Origin: Curvibacter soli | Lineage (GTDB): Bacteria > Pseudomonadota > Gammaproteobacteria > Burkholderiales > Burkholderiaceae_C | Direction of reading: 5' to 3' | Assembly: GCF_029211125.1 (NCBI RefSeq) | Contig: NZ_JARGEN010000074.1 | Span: 1-64,000 of the forward strand | DNA length: 64,000 nt | Part shown: one piece after another, positions 14,425 to 25,619 of the stretch | Layout: every line of letters starts with the position of its first letter | How positions within the stretch are numbered: position 1 is the first letter of the stretch | Made by a program: the position numbers and the translations under genes | The notes under the pieces: generated by a model | What the model was told of the DNA's origin: nothing | Seen by the model: the letters and a program-made list of their open reading frames with translations, nothing else | Databases searched by the model: none

Positions 14425-15209
14425 ACGCGCCGCCCCAGCTTTCCATCCAGGGCGTGTCGCGCGTCTTCTCCGGCAGCCGGGGCCAGCGCACGCAGGCGCT
14501 GCTGCCCATCGACTTCGAGGTGCGCGAGAACGACTTCGTCACCATCCTCGGCCCCTCGGGCTGCGGCAAATCGACGCTGCTGCGCATCGTGGCCGGCCTG
14601 GACCAGCCGAGCACGGGCCGCGTACAACTCGATGGCGTGCCCGTCGCCGGGCCGGGCGCCGACCGCGGCATGGTGTTCCAGAGCTACACGCTGTTCCCCT
14701 GGCTCACCATCGAGCAGAACATCCGCTTCGGCCTGCGCGAGCGCGGCCTGCCCGCTGCGCAGCAGAAGGAGCGCAGCGACTACTTCATCGCCCGCGTGGG
14801 CCTGCGCGGCTTCGAGCGGCACTATCCCAGGCAGCTCTCGGGCGGCATGCAGCAGCGCACGGCCATCGCCCGCGCATTGGCCAACGACCCCAAGATACTG
14901 CTGCTCGACGAGCCGTTCGGCGCGCTCGACAACCAGACCCGCGTGCTGATGCAGGAGCTGCTGCTGGGTATCTGGGAATCAGCGCGCAAGACGGTGCTGT
15001 TCGTCACCCACGACATCGACGAGGCCATCTTTATGGCCAACCGCGTGGCAGTGTTCAGCGCCCGGCCCGGGCGCATCAAGGCCGAGGTGGCGGTCGATTT
15101 TCCGCACCCGCGCAGCTACACGCTCAAGACCTCGTCCGCGTTCATGGCGCTCAAGGCGCGGCTGACGGAAGAAATCCGCGCCGAGGCGCTGGCTGGCGCG
15201 CAGCACTGA
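14421..15209 (+). CDS. ABC transporter ATP-binding protein, hut-linked
   Basis: A 262-residue cytoplasmic ATPase that energises the transporter. Walker A GPSGCGKST is at residues 44-52, the Q-loop lies in MVFQSYTLFPWLT, the signature is LSGGMQQRTAIARAL, Walker B is ILLLDEPFGALD, and the switch histidine is in VLFVTHDIDEAIFMA. The segment GRIKAEVAVDFPHPR near the C-terminus is typical of the nitrate/taurine class. It overlaps its upstream neighbour by four bases and its TGA shares a base with the hutC ATG, so all four genes are translationally coupled. Confidence 0.95.
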   Translation: MNAPPQLSIQGVSRVFSGSRGQRTQALLPIDFEVRENDFVTILGPSGCGKSTLLRIVAGLDQPSTGRVQLDGVPVAGPGADRGMVFQSYTLFPWLTIEQNIRFGLRERGLPAAQQKERSDYFIARVGLRGFERHYPRQLSGGMQQRTAIARALANDPKILLLDEPFGALDNQTRVLMQELLLGIWESARKTVLFVTHDIDEAIFMANRVAVFSARPGRIKAEVAVDFPHPRSYTLKTSSAFMALKARLTEEIRAEALAGAQH

Positions 15210-16027
15210 TGAACACGTTCCAACGCACCATGCCCACACCCACCACCCGCCGCAAGACCCATGCGCAACTGCCGGCGTCGCGCAGCAGCGCCACGGCGCC
15301 CGCGCCGGCCCTGGCGCTGTACCAGCAGGTCAAGGACTTCATCGCGCGCAAGATCCAGGACGGCTCCTGGGCTGCCGGGCAGCGCCTGCCCTCCGAGCAC
15401 GAGCTGGTGGCGCAGTTCGGCATCTCGCGCATGACGGCCAACCGCGCGCTGCGCGAACTGGCCGAGCAAGGCCGCGTGGTGCGTGTGGCCGGCGTGGGCA
15501 GCTTCGTGGCCGAGGACAGGCCCCAGTCCACCCTGCTGCAGATCGCCAACCTGGCGAGCGAGATCCGCCAGCGCGGGCACGACTACCGCTGCGACGTGCT
15601 GGCGGTCGAGCGCGTGGCCGCGTCGCTGGAGACCGCCGCCGCGCTGGACCTGCGCACCGGCGAATCGGTGTTCCACGCGGTCTGCGTGCACCGCGAGAAC
15701 GGCGTGCCGGTGCAACTGGAGGACCGCTACGTGAACCCGCGCATGGCGCCCGACTTCACGCGCCAGGATTTCAGTGTCCTGCAGCCCTCTGAATACCTGG
15801 TGCGCACCGTGCCGTTCGACCAGATGGAGCACGTGATCGACGCCGTGCTGCCCACGTCCGAGCAGGCGCGGGCGCTGGAGATGGACCCGGCCCAGCCCTG
15901 CCTGCTGCTGACCCGCCGCACCTGGACGCGCGGCGTGCCCGTGACCATGGTGCGCTGCCTGCACCCGGCCTCGCGCTACCGCCTGGGCAGCCGCTTCCGC
16001 GCCGATGGCAACCCGGTGTTCGGTTGA
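15209..16027 (+). CDS. hutC: Histidine utilization repressor HutC (GntR family)
   Basis: A 272-residue GntR/HutC regulator. Residues about 35-105 form the winged helix-turn-helix (ALYQQVKDFIARKIQDG, then GISRMTANRALRELAEQGRVVRV), and about 120-265 the UTRA ligand domain (ESVFHAVCVHRENGVPVQLEDRYVNP, then TWTRGVPVTMVRCLHPASRYRLGSRF). HutC proteins release their operators when urocanate binds. About 30 N-terminal residues precede the HTH, more than usual. It is the last gene of the transporter operon and lies directly before hutH; TGTATAGACA sites flank both units, consistent with autoregulation. Confidence 0.95.
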   Translation: MNTFQRTMPTPTTRRKTHAQLPASRSSATAPAPALALYQQVKDFIARKIQDGSWAAGQRLPSEHELVAQFGISRMTANRALRELAEQGRVVRVAGVGSFVAEDRPQSTLLQIANLASEIRQRGHDYRCDVLAVERVAASLETAAALDLRTGESVFHAVCVHRENGVPVQLEDRYVNPRMAPDFTRQDFSVLQPSEYLVRTVPFDQMEHVIDAVLPTSEQARALEMDPAQPCLLLTRRTWTRGVPVTMVRCLHPASRYRLGSRFRADGNPVFG

Positions 16028-16053
16028 CTGCCCCGATTTTCCGTTCGAGACTA

Positions 16054-16067
16054 CTTGTATAGACAGG
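16054..16067. promoter_or_regulatory. Candidate HutC operator O3 before hutH
   Basis: CTTGTATAGACAGG differs from the perfect palindrome CTTGTATAGACAAG-type site at one or two positions and matches O2 over 12 bases. It ends nine bases before the hutH ATG, so bound HutC would block both transcription and ribosome access. Its presence is one reason for preferring ATG 16076 over an in-frame TTG at 16055. Confidence 0.7.
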
Positions 16068-16075
16068 ATCAGACC

Positions 16076-17644
16076 ATGACAGCCCATGACAACACCCTGG
16101 TACTGGAACCCGGCCACGTGCCGCTGGCCGCGCTGCGCCGCATTCACGCGGGTGGCTTGCGGCTGGCGCTGGCCGATGGCGCTCGCGCCGGCATGCGGGA
16201 CGCGCAGGCAGCGGTGCAGCGCATCGTCGATGCCGACGCCGTGGTCTACGGCATCAATACCGGCTTCGGCAAGCTGGCGCAGACCGTCATCGCGCACGCG
16301 CGGCTGGCCGAGCTGCAGCGCAATCTGGTGCTGTCGCACAGCGTGGGCACGGGCGCGCCGCTCGACGACGGCGTGGTGCGGCTGGTGCTGGCCACCAAGG
16401 CCGTGAGCCTGGCGCGCGGCCATTCGGGCGTGCGGCCCGAGCTGGTGGACGCGCTGCTCGACCTGTTCAACGCCGGCCTCATGCCGCGCATCCCGGCCAA
16501 GGGCTCGGTCGGCGCATCGGGCGACCTGGCGCCGCTCGCGCACCTGGCCTGCGTGCTGATCGGCGAGGGCGAGGCCAGCACGCCCGACGGCGAGGTCATC
16601 GGCGGCGCCGAGGCCATGCGCCGCATCGGCCGTGTGCCGTTCGTGCTGGGGCCGAAGGAAGGTCTGGCGCTGCTCAACGGCACGCAGGTATCGACCGCGC
16701 TCGCGCTCGCCGGCCTGTTCGGGGCCGAGAGCGTGTTCGCCGCCGGGCTGCTGGCGGGCGCGCTCTCGCTCGAAGCCATCCTGGGCTCGGTCAAGCCGCT
16801 GGATGCGCGCATCCACGCGGCGCGCGGCCAGCCGGGGCAGATGGCGGTGGCGGCGGCGCTGCGCGAACTGCTGGAGGGCAGCGAGATCGTGCCCTCGCAC
16901 ATCCACTGCGGGCGCGTGCAGGACCCGTACTCGATCCGCTGCGTGCCGCAGGTCATGGGCGCCTGCCTGGACAACCTGGGCCATGCGGCGCGCGTGCTCG
17001 CCACCGAGGCCAACGCGGCGTCGGACAACCCATTGGTGTTCGCAGACACCGGCGAGGTGATCTCCGGCGGCAACTTCCACGCCGAGCCGGTGGCCTTCGC
17101 GGCGGACATCATCGCGCTCGCCGTGGCCGAGGTCGGCGCGATTTCCGAGCGCCGCATGGCACTGTTGCTCGACAGCGGGCTCTCGAACCTGCCGCCATTC
17201 CTGGTGCAGGACGGCGGCGTCAACTCGGGTTTCATGATCGCCCAGGTCACCGCCGCCGCGCTGGCGTCGGAGAACAAGTCGCTGGCCCACCCGGCCAGCG
17301 TGGACAGCCTGCCCACCTCGGCCAACCAGGAGGACCATGTGTCCATGGCCACCTTCGCCGCTCGGCGCCTGGGCGACATGGTGGACAACACGGCCACGGT
17401 CGTGGGCATCGAGGCCATGGCCGCCGCCCAGGGGATCGAGCTCAAGCAGGGCCCGCGCGGGCAGGGCGGGCTGAAAAGCTCGCCGCTGGTGGAAGCCGCG
17501 CTCGGCGAACTGCGCGCGCGCGTGGCTTTTCTCGCGCAGGACCGCCTGCTCGCCCCCGACGTGCAGGCTATGCGCGCTTGGGCGCTGCGCGCGCCCGCGC
17601 ATTGGCCGCAGCCGCTGCGCGCGCTGCTGCCCAGCCGGGCCTGA
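16076..17644 (+). CDS. hutH: Histidine ammonia-lyase
   Basis: HutH (522 residues) deaminates histidine to urocanate, the first step of the pathway. The Ala-Ser-Gly triad that cyclises into the MIO cofactor is at residues 147-149 within [15 protein letters not shown]. Other family marks are [11 protein letters not shown] near residue 58, [12 protein letters not shown], and [15 protein letters not shown] with SDNPLVF further on. Length fits (about 510). It starts the catabolic unit hutH-hutU-hutD-hutI under operator O3. Confidence 0.97.
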   Translation: MTAHDNTLVLEPGHVPLAALRRIHAGGLRLALADGARAGMRDAQAAVQRIVDADAVVYGINTGFGKLAQTVIAHARLAELQRNLVLSHSVGTGAPLDDGVVRLVLATKAVSLARGHSGVRPELVDALLDLFNAGLMPRIPAKGSVGASGDLAPLAHLACVLIGEGEASTPDGEVIGGAEAMRRIGRVPFVLGPKEGLALLNGTQVSTALALAGLFGAESVFAAGLLAGALSLEAILGSVKPLDARIHAARGQPGQMAVAAALRELLEGSEIVPSHIHCGRVQDPYSIRCVPQVMGACLDNLGHAARVLATEANAASDNPLVFADTGEVISGGNFHAEPVAFAADIIALAVAEVGAISERRMALLLDSGLSNLPPFLVQDGGVNSGFMIAQVTAAALASENKSLAHPASVDSLPTSANQEDHVSMATFAARRLGDMVDNTATVVGIEAMAAAQGIELKQGPRGQGGLKSSPLVEAALGELRARVAFLAQDRLLAPDVQAMRAWALRAPAHWPQPLRALLPSRA

Positions 17645-17680
17645 AACATGCATTGCAGATCCACCGAGGAGGAAGAACAC

Positions 17681-19390
<1,710 letters not shown>

Positions 19391-19405
19391 GGCAAGGGCG
19401 CCGCC

Positions 19406-19984
19406 ATGCACCGCTTCGACCTCGCCGCGCTGCCCGCCACGCCGTGGAAGAACGGCGGCGGCACCACGCGCGAGATCGCCTGCTGGCCGCCCGGCGCGGG
19501 CCTCGATGCGTTCGACTGGCGCGTGAGTGTCGCCACCATCGCGGCGGGCGGGCCGTTCTCGGCCTTCCCTGGCGTGGAGCGGCAGATCATGCTGCTCGAC
19601 GGCGCGGGCGTGCGGCTGCGCTCGGCGCACGGCGCCATCGACCATGCGCTCGCCACGCCGTGGCAGCCGTTCGCTTTTTCGGGCGATGCGGTGCTGGACT
19701 GCGAACTGCTGGGCGGCGCGTCGAGCGACCTCAACCTCATGGCCCGGCGCGGCCGCGTGCGGGGCGAGCTGCGCGTGCTGGCGGGCGAGGCCCGCGCCAT
19801 CAACGTGGCGCAGGCTGGCGTGCTGCTCGCGTTGCGCGGCCCGTGGCGGCTGGCGGCAGGGCCTGCGGCTTTCGACTGCGCGCCAGGGCAGGGCGTGTGG
19901 TGGGCCGGGCAGGCGCTCGGCTGGCAGGCGCGGGCGGACGGCGGCGATGCCGCACTGGCCGTTGTGCGCATCACGCATTCATGA
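19406..19984 (+). CDS. hutD: HutD family protein
   Basis: A 192-residue bicupin-like protein. The diagnostic opening WKNGGGTTREIACWPP is at residue 14 onward, followed by FDWRVSVATIAAGGPFSAFPGVERQIMLLDG. HutD is found in hut operons and has been proposed to set an upper limit on operon activity, perhaps by binding formylglutamate or urocanate; its biochemical role is not settled. There is no signal peptide. The 3' end runs up against the short repeat that contains the hutI start codon. Confidence 0.92.
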   Translation: MHRFDLAALPATPWKNGGGTTREIACWPPGAGLDAFDWRVSVATIAAGGPFSAFPGVERQIMLLDGAGVRLRSAHGAIDHALATPWQPFAFSGDAVLDCELLGGASSDLNLMARRGRVRGELRVLAGEARAINVAQAGVLLALRGPWRLAAGPAAFDCAPGQGVWWAGQALGWQARADGGDAALAVVRITHS

Positions 19985-19993
19985 ATGAAATAT

Positions 19994-20034
19994 GCCTCCA
20001 GCGCAGGAAAGATAAGCGGTAGCAGCTATGAATA
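19994..20034 (+). repeat. Short Comamonadaceae repeat containing the hutI start
   Basis: GCCTCCAGCGCAGGAAAGAT followed by AAGCGGTAGCAGCTATGAATA is a clear copy of the short repeat. The CTATGAA bases that replace CTATCAA create the hutI ATG at 20028, and GCAGGAAAG in the repeat may act as its ribosome-binding region. Confidence 0.8.
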
Positions 20035-21269
20035 CAGTAGCAAATCACAGTGCCGATGGCCTCTGGAGTGGCCTGCGCTTCGCACCCGGCAGCCTAGACG
20101 GCGTGGCCGATGCCTTGCGTGCCGACGCGCTGGTGGTGGCGCGGGGCGCCATCGCCTGGGTCGGTGCGCTGGCCGAACTGCCCGCCGCCCATGCGGGCCT
20201 GCCGCGCCACGCGGGCGGCGGCGCGCTGGTCACGCCGGGGCTGGTCGATTGCCACACGCACCTGGTCTACGGCGGCCAGCGCGCGGGCGAATTCGCCATG
20301 CGGTTGGCAGGCGCGAGCTACGAGCAAGTGGCGCAGGCCGGCGGCGGCATCGTCTCCACCGTGCGCGCCACGCGCGAGGCCAGCGAGGACGAGCTGTTCG
20401 CCAGCGCCAGCGCGCGGCTGCAGAACCTGCTGGCCGAGGGCGTGTGCGCCGTCGAGATCAAGTCCGGCTACGGCCTTGCGCTGGAGCACGAGCGCAAGCA
20501 GTTGCGCGTGGCGCGGCGGCTGGCGCAGGCGCACGGCGTGACGGTGCGCGCCACCTTCCTCGGCGCGCACGCACTGCCGCCCGAGTATGCGGGGCGCAGC
20601 GGCGACTACATACGCCTGGTCTGCGAGGAGGTGCTGCCGGCGCTGCATGCCGAGGGGCTGGTGGACGCGGTGGACGTGTTCTGCGAGCGCATCGCGTTCT
20701 CGCTCGATGAAACCGAGCAGGTGTTCCAGGCCGCGCAACGCCTGGGCCTGCCGGTCAAGCTGCATGCCGAGCAGTTGTCGGACATGGACGGAGCACGGCT
20801 TGCCGCGCGCTACGGCGCGCTGTCGTGCGACCACATCGAGCATCTGTCGCAGGCGGGGATCGACGCGATGCGCGACGCGGGCACGGTGGCGGTGCTGCTG
20901 CCGGGGGCCTATTACACGCTGCGCGATACGCAACTGCCGCCCATAGCGGGCTTGCGCGCGGCGGGCGTGCCGATGGCCGTATCGACCGACCACAACCCCG
21001 GCACTTCGCCGTGCCTGAGTCTGCTGCTGATGGTCAACATGGCCTGCACGCTGTTCCGGCTGACGGTGCCGGAGGCGATCGCGGGTGTGACCGTGCATGC
21101 GGCGCGGGCGCTGGGGCTGCAGGAGACGCACGGCGCCATCGGGGTGGGGAGGCCGGCGAACTTCGTGCTGTGGGATTTGCGGGATGTGGAGGAGATGGCC
21201 TACTGGTTTGGGGGGCGCGGTGTGCTGGGGGTAGTGCGGAGTGGGGGAGTATATGGTTTCAGTGCTTGA
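20028..21269 (+). CDS. hutI: Imidazolonepropionase
   Basis: HutI (413 residues) is the metal-dependent amidohydrolase that opens imidazolone propionate to N-formimino-L-glutamate. Metal and substrate residues are visible in [44 protein letters not shown] and [12 protein letters not shown]. Length is typical. Both ends are made by repeats: the ATG lies in a short Comamonadaceae repeat and the last codons (GGVYGFSA) in the GGGAGTAT repeat at 21243-21306. It closes the hutHUDI run; a 120-base gap with repeats follows. Confidence 0.96.
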   Translation: MNTVANHSADGLWSGLRFAPGSLDGVADALRADALVVARGAIAWVGALAELPAAHAGLPRHAGGGALVTPGLVDCHTHLVYGGQRAGEFAMRLAGASYEQVAQAGGGIVSTVRATREASEDELFASASARLQNLLAEGVCAVEIKSGYGLALEHERKQLRVARRLAQAHGVTVRATFLGAHALPPEYAGRSGDYIRLVCEEVLPALHAEGLVDAVDVFCERIAFSLDETEQVFQAAQRLGLPVKLHAEQLSDMDGARLAARYGALSCDHIEHLSQAGIDAMRDAGTVAVLLPGAYYTLRDTQLPPIAGLRAAGVPMAVSTDHNPGTSPCLSLLLMVNMACTLFRLTVPEAIAGVTVHAARALGLQETHGAIGVGRPANFVLWDLRDVEEMAYWFGGRGVLGVVRSGGVYGFSA

Positions 21270-21306
21270 TTTTACTGCGCTGGCGGGTAGGATATTTGGG
21301 AGTATC
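21243..21306 (+). repeat. GGGAGTATC repeat pair, copy 2
   Basis: GGGGGAGTATA at 21243 and GGGAGTATC at 21298-21306 bracket TTGATTTTACTGCGCTGGCGG. The block aligns with the reverse complement of 1794-1864. It covers the hutI stop codon and the hutI-hutF gap and could separate the transcription units. Confidence 0.7.
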
Positions 21307-21389
21307 TTGTTTTTGCCGTGTTTTGGAGTTTGCTGTGGCTGGCCGGTCGCACATCCCGGCCAAAAGCACCGCCATCGAGCGCACCGCCC

Positions 21390-22772
21390 ATGACAGCCGC
21401 AACCCTCTTCGCAACCCAGGCCCTCCTCCCCACCGGCTGGGCCAGCAACGTCCTGCTCGCCTGGAACGCCCAGGGCACCCTGATCACCGTCCACCCCGAC
21501 ACCCCCCACCCCCCAGGCATACCGGCAGCACAAGGCCCCGTCATCCCCGGCCTGCCCAACCTCCACTCCCACGCCTTCCAGCGCGCCTTCGCCGGCCTTG
21601 CCGAGTACCGCGCCAGCGGCCAGGACAGTTTCTGGAGCTGGCGCGCGCTGATGTACCGCTTCGCCGCGCGCATCACCCCCGCGCAGCTCGAAGCCATCGC
21701 CACCTGGCTGTACGTGGAAATGCTGGAAGCCGGCTTCACCAGCGTGTGTGAGTTCCATTACCTTCACCATGACGCGGACGGCCGGCCCTATGCCGACGAC
21801 GCCACGCTCGCGCTGTGCCTGCTGCGCGCGGCGCAGGCGGCGGGCATCGGCCTCACGCTGCTGCCCGTGCTGTACCAGGCCAGCGGTTTCGGCGCGCAGC
21901 CGCCGCGCGACGGCCAGCGCCGCTTCATCCGCGGCACGCAGGACATGCTGCGCCTGCTCGAGCGCCTGCGCCCCGCCTGCGCCGCGCAGGGCGCGCGCCT
22001 GGGCCTGGCCCCGCACTCGCTGCGCGCCGTGCCGCCCGGCGCATTGAGCCAAGCGCTCGCGGGCCTGGCCGCGCAGGACGCCACGGCACCCGTGCACATC
22101 CACATCGCCGAGCAGACGCAGGAGGTGGACGACTGCATCGCCTGGAGCGGCCAGCGCCCGGTGGAGTGGCTGCTGGAGCATGCGCCGGTCGATGCCCGCT
22201 GGTGCCTGGTGCACGCCACGCACATGACGGCGGCCGAATACGCGCGCGCCGCCGCCACCGGCGCCGTGGCCGGCCTGTGCCCCAGCACCGAGGCCAATCT
22301 GGGCGACGGCCTGTTCGAGCTGCCCGCGTGGCGCGATGCAGGCGGTGCCTGGGGCGTGGGCTCCGACAGCCACGCCAGCGTCAACGCGGCGCAGGAGCTG
22401 ATGCTGCTCGAATACGGCCAGCGCCTGCGGCTGCGCCAGCGCAACGTGCTGGCCGCGCCCGGCCAGCCCGACGTGGCCACCGCCATGACGCTGCAGGCCA
22501 TGCGGGGCGGCGCCCAGGCGGCGGGCCGCGCGGTGGCCGGGCTGGCGGTCGGGCAGCAGGCGGATTTCGTCGCGCTCGACGCGCGGCACGTGGCGCTGCA
22601 GGGCCTGTCCGCGCCGCAGCAGATGCTGGCGGCCCACGTGTTCGCCAGCCACCGCACCAGCGCCGTGGCAGGCGTATGGTCGAGGGGCGTGCAGTGCGTG
22701 GCTGAGGGCCGGCACGCGCTGCATGCGCAGGCCGCGCGGGCGTTCATCGATGCCCGCCGGGCCTTACTTTGA
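21390..22772 (+). CDS. hutF: Formimidoylglutamate deiminase
   Basis: HutF (460 residues) is an amidohydrolase that deiminates N-formimino-L-glutamate to N-formyl-L-glutamate with release of ammonia. Its presence with hutG defines the five-step pathway rather than the formamide-releasing HutG of enterics. Family marks are PGLPNLHSHAFQRAFAGLAE near residue 55, FHYLHHDADG, HIHIAEQTQEVDDC, HATHMTAAEY and GSDSHASVNAAQEL. ATG 21390 follows a repeat-containing gap, so hutF-hutG and the FAD oxidase may have their own promoter. The first 50 codons use C-rich wobble positions more than the genes before it. Confidence 0.95.
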   Translation: MTAATLFATQALLPTGWASNVLLAWNAQGTLITVHPDTPHPPGIPAAQGPVIPGLPNLHSHAFQRAFAGLAEYRASGQDSFWSWRALMYRFAARITPAQLEAIATWLYVEMLEAGFTSVCEFHYLHHDADGRPYADDATLALCLLRAAQAAGIGLTLLPVLYQASGFGAQPPRDGQRRFIRGTQDMLRLLERLRPACAAQGARLGLAPHSLRAVPPGALSQALAGLAAQDATAPVHIHIAEQTQEVDDCIAWSGQRPVEWLLEHAPVDARWCLVHATHMTAAEYARAAATGAVAGLCPSTEANLGDGLFELPAWRDAGGAWGVGSDSHASVNAAQELMLLEYGQRLRLRQRNVLAAPGQPDVATAMTLQAMRGGAQAAGRAVAGLAVGQQADFVALDARHVALQGLSAPQQMLAAHVFASHRTSAVAGVWSRGVQCVAEGRHALHAQAARAFIDARRALL

Positions 22773-22786
22773 GAGAGACTCGCACC

Positions 22787-23605
22787 ATGACCGCCTTCCA
22801 GACCGCCGAGCCGCCGTTCCTCTTCCACCAGGGCACCCGGCCGCTGCTGGTTTCCATTCCGCACATGGGCACCCATATACCGCCCGCGCTGGCCGCGCGC
22901 TTCACGCCCGCGGGCCGGCTCGTGGCAGACACCGACTGGCACCTCGACCTGCTCTATGCCTTCGCCGTGGATATGGGGGCCTCCGTGCTGCGCGCCACGC
23001 ATTCGCGCTACGTGATAGACATCAACCGCCCGCCCGACGGCGCCAGCCTGTACCCGGGTCGCAGCGTCACCGGCCTGTGCCCCGTGGACACCTTTCTGTA
23101 CGAGCCGATCTACGCCGACGCGGCGGACCAGCCCGGCGAGGCCGAGATCGCCGCGCGCCGCGCCGCCATCTGGCAGCCCTACCACGACAAGCTGGCCGCC
23201 GAACTCGCGCGCATCCGCGCAGCCCACGGCGTGGCCATGCTGTGGGACGCGCATTCCATCCATCCCGTACTGCCGCGCTTTTTCGACGGCCGCCTGCCCG
23301 ACCTGAACCTCGGCACCGCCCAGGGCACGAGCTGTGCACCGGGCCTGGGCGAGCGGCTGCTTGCGCTGGCGCAGGCCGAGCCGGGCTATACCTCGGTGCT
23401 CAACGGCCGCTTCACGGGCGGCTACATCACCCGGCACCATGGCCGGCCCGCCAGCGGCATTCACGTCGTGCAGTTGGAGATGGCCTGGAGCTGCTACATG
23501 CAGCTCGAAGCGCCCTTCGCCTACCTGCCGGAAACCGCCGCGCGCGTGCAGCCGCTGCTGCGGCGCATGCTGGGCGCGATGCTGGAGTTCGCTCAAGCGC
23601 AATAG
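22787..23605 (+). CDS. hutG: N-formylglutamate deformylase
   Basis: HutG of the formylglutamate amidohydrolase family (272 residues) releases formate from N-formyl-L-glutamate to yield glutamate, the final step. LLVSIPHMGTHIP, TDWHLDLLYAFAVDMGAS, SRYVIDINRPPDG, WDAHSIHP and GRFTGGYITRHHG are characteristic. ATG 22787 has GAGAGAG upstream and lies 14 bases after hutF, so the two are co-transcribed. It is followed 21 bases later by the FAD-linked oxidase. Confidence 0.96.
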   Translation: MTAFQTAEPPFLFHQGTRPLLVSIPHMGTHIPPALAARFTPAGRLVADTDWHLDLLYAFAVDMGASVLRATHSRYVIDINRPPDGASLYPGRSVTGLCPVDTFLYEPIYADAADQPGEAEIAARRAAIWQPYHDKLAAELARIRAAHGVAMLWDAHSIHPVLPRFFDGRLPDLNLGTAQGTSCAPGLGERLLALAQAEPGYTSVLNGRFTGGYITRHHGRPASGIHVVQLEMAWSCYMQLEAPFAYLPETAARVQPLLRRMLGAMLEFAQAQ

Positions 23606-23626
23606 ACATGCAATAGGCCGCGCGCC

Positions 23627-25018
<1,392 letters not shown>

Positions 25019-25019
25019 T

Positions 25020-25253
25020 CCTAGAAACGGCAGTTGGATGCGCCTGCCGGTGCCGTGATCGGGGTGCCAGGCAAGGCGCGACGACGCGGCGGGCTCATGC
25101 CCGCAAGGAGGAGCAACGCCGCATGGCGCGCCGAGCGCGGTGCTGGCAGGTGCATAGCGCCCTCACCCACGAGGTGAACGTCATCGAAGCCGTCAACGCT
25201 CGATTTCATGCGGCCTGGCAAGGGATACGAAGCGGTCAACTGCCGTTTCTAGG
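25020..25253 (+). mobile_element. MITE copy D (234 bp), TSD CTGAT, between convergent stops
   Basis: Full-length copy with CCTAGAAACGGCAGTTGG at the left and CAACTGCCGTTTCTAGG at the right, flanked by perfect CTGAT duplications (25015-25019 and 25254-25258). The left duplication contains the TGA of the FAD oxidase gene, and the last base of the right one belongs to the stop codon of the convergent small gene. Removing the element and one duplication restores TGA directly abutting TTA, so it inserted exactly between two convergent genes without altering either. Confidence 0.95.
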
Positions 25254-25257
25254 CTGA
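25123..25257 (+). other. 44-codon open frame inside MITE copy D
   Basis: ATG 25123 follows AAGGAGGAG (25105-25113). The frame (MARRARCWQVHSALTHEVNV..., ending GQLPFLG) stops at a TGA supplied by the target duplication. The same frame is open in copy E but closed early in B and C. Between D and E six of seven codon differences change the amino acid, so protein-level selection is not supported; it is probably a chance frame. Confidence 0.3.
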
Positions 25258-25455
25258 TTACCACTCGCCGACTTCGCGCACGCGCTGGGCCAGGTCGAGC
25301 GGGTCGCTCGCCGCCGCCTGTTGCTGCGGCCGTTGCGCAGGCTGCTGGCGCTGGGGCGCCGGCGCCCTGCGCGGCAGCAGGGCGCGCCACCACGGCTGGC
25401 CGGCGGCGGGGCGGGCTGGGGGAGCGTGCGGGGCGGTGATGGTGGTCGAACGCAT
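25258..25455 (-). CDS. Small hypothetical protein
   Basis: A 65-residue protein (MRSTTITAPHAPP..., ending DLAQRVREVGEW). The ATG at 25455 has GGAAGGAAG upstream, and the codon bias is coding-like. It is rich in Pro, Gln and Arg in the middle (QRQQPAQRPQQQAAA) with a conserved-looking WW pair and a charged amphipathic C-terminus. I do not recognise it. Its stop codon abuts MITE copy D. Confidence 0.6.
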   Translation of the reverse strand: MRSTTITAPHAPPARPAAGQPWWRALLPRRAPAPQRQQPAQRPQQQAAASDPLDLAQRVREVGEW

Positions 25456-25619
25456 GGTGGCTTCCTTCCGGGCGACGGCCATGCTGGCCTGGGTGGAGGA
25501 TCTGGGTGGAGGGTGAGTGCCAGTCTAGAAGAATGCTGTATCAACAGAGGTGACCAAAAGCACATCCGTGGCGAAAACGCACATGCGGCGTGCGTCACAC
25601 GCCTGTCGCACTGCCGTGC

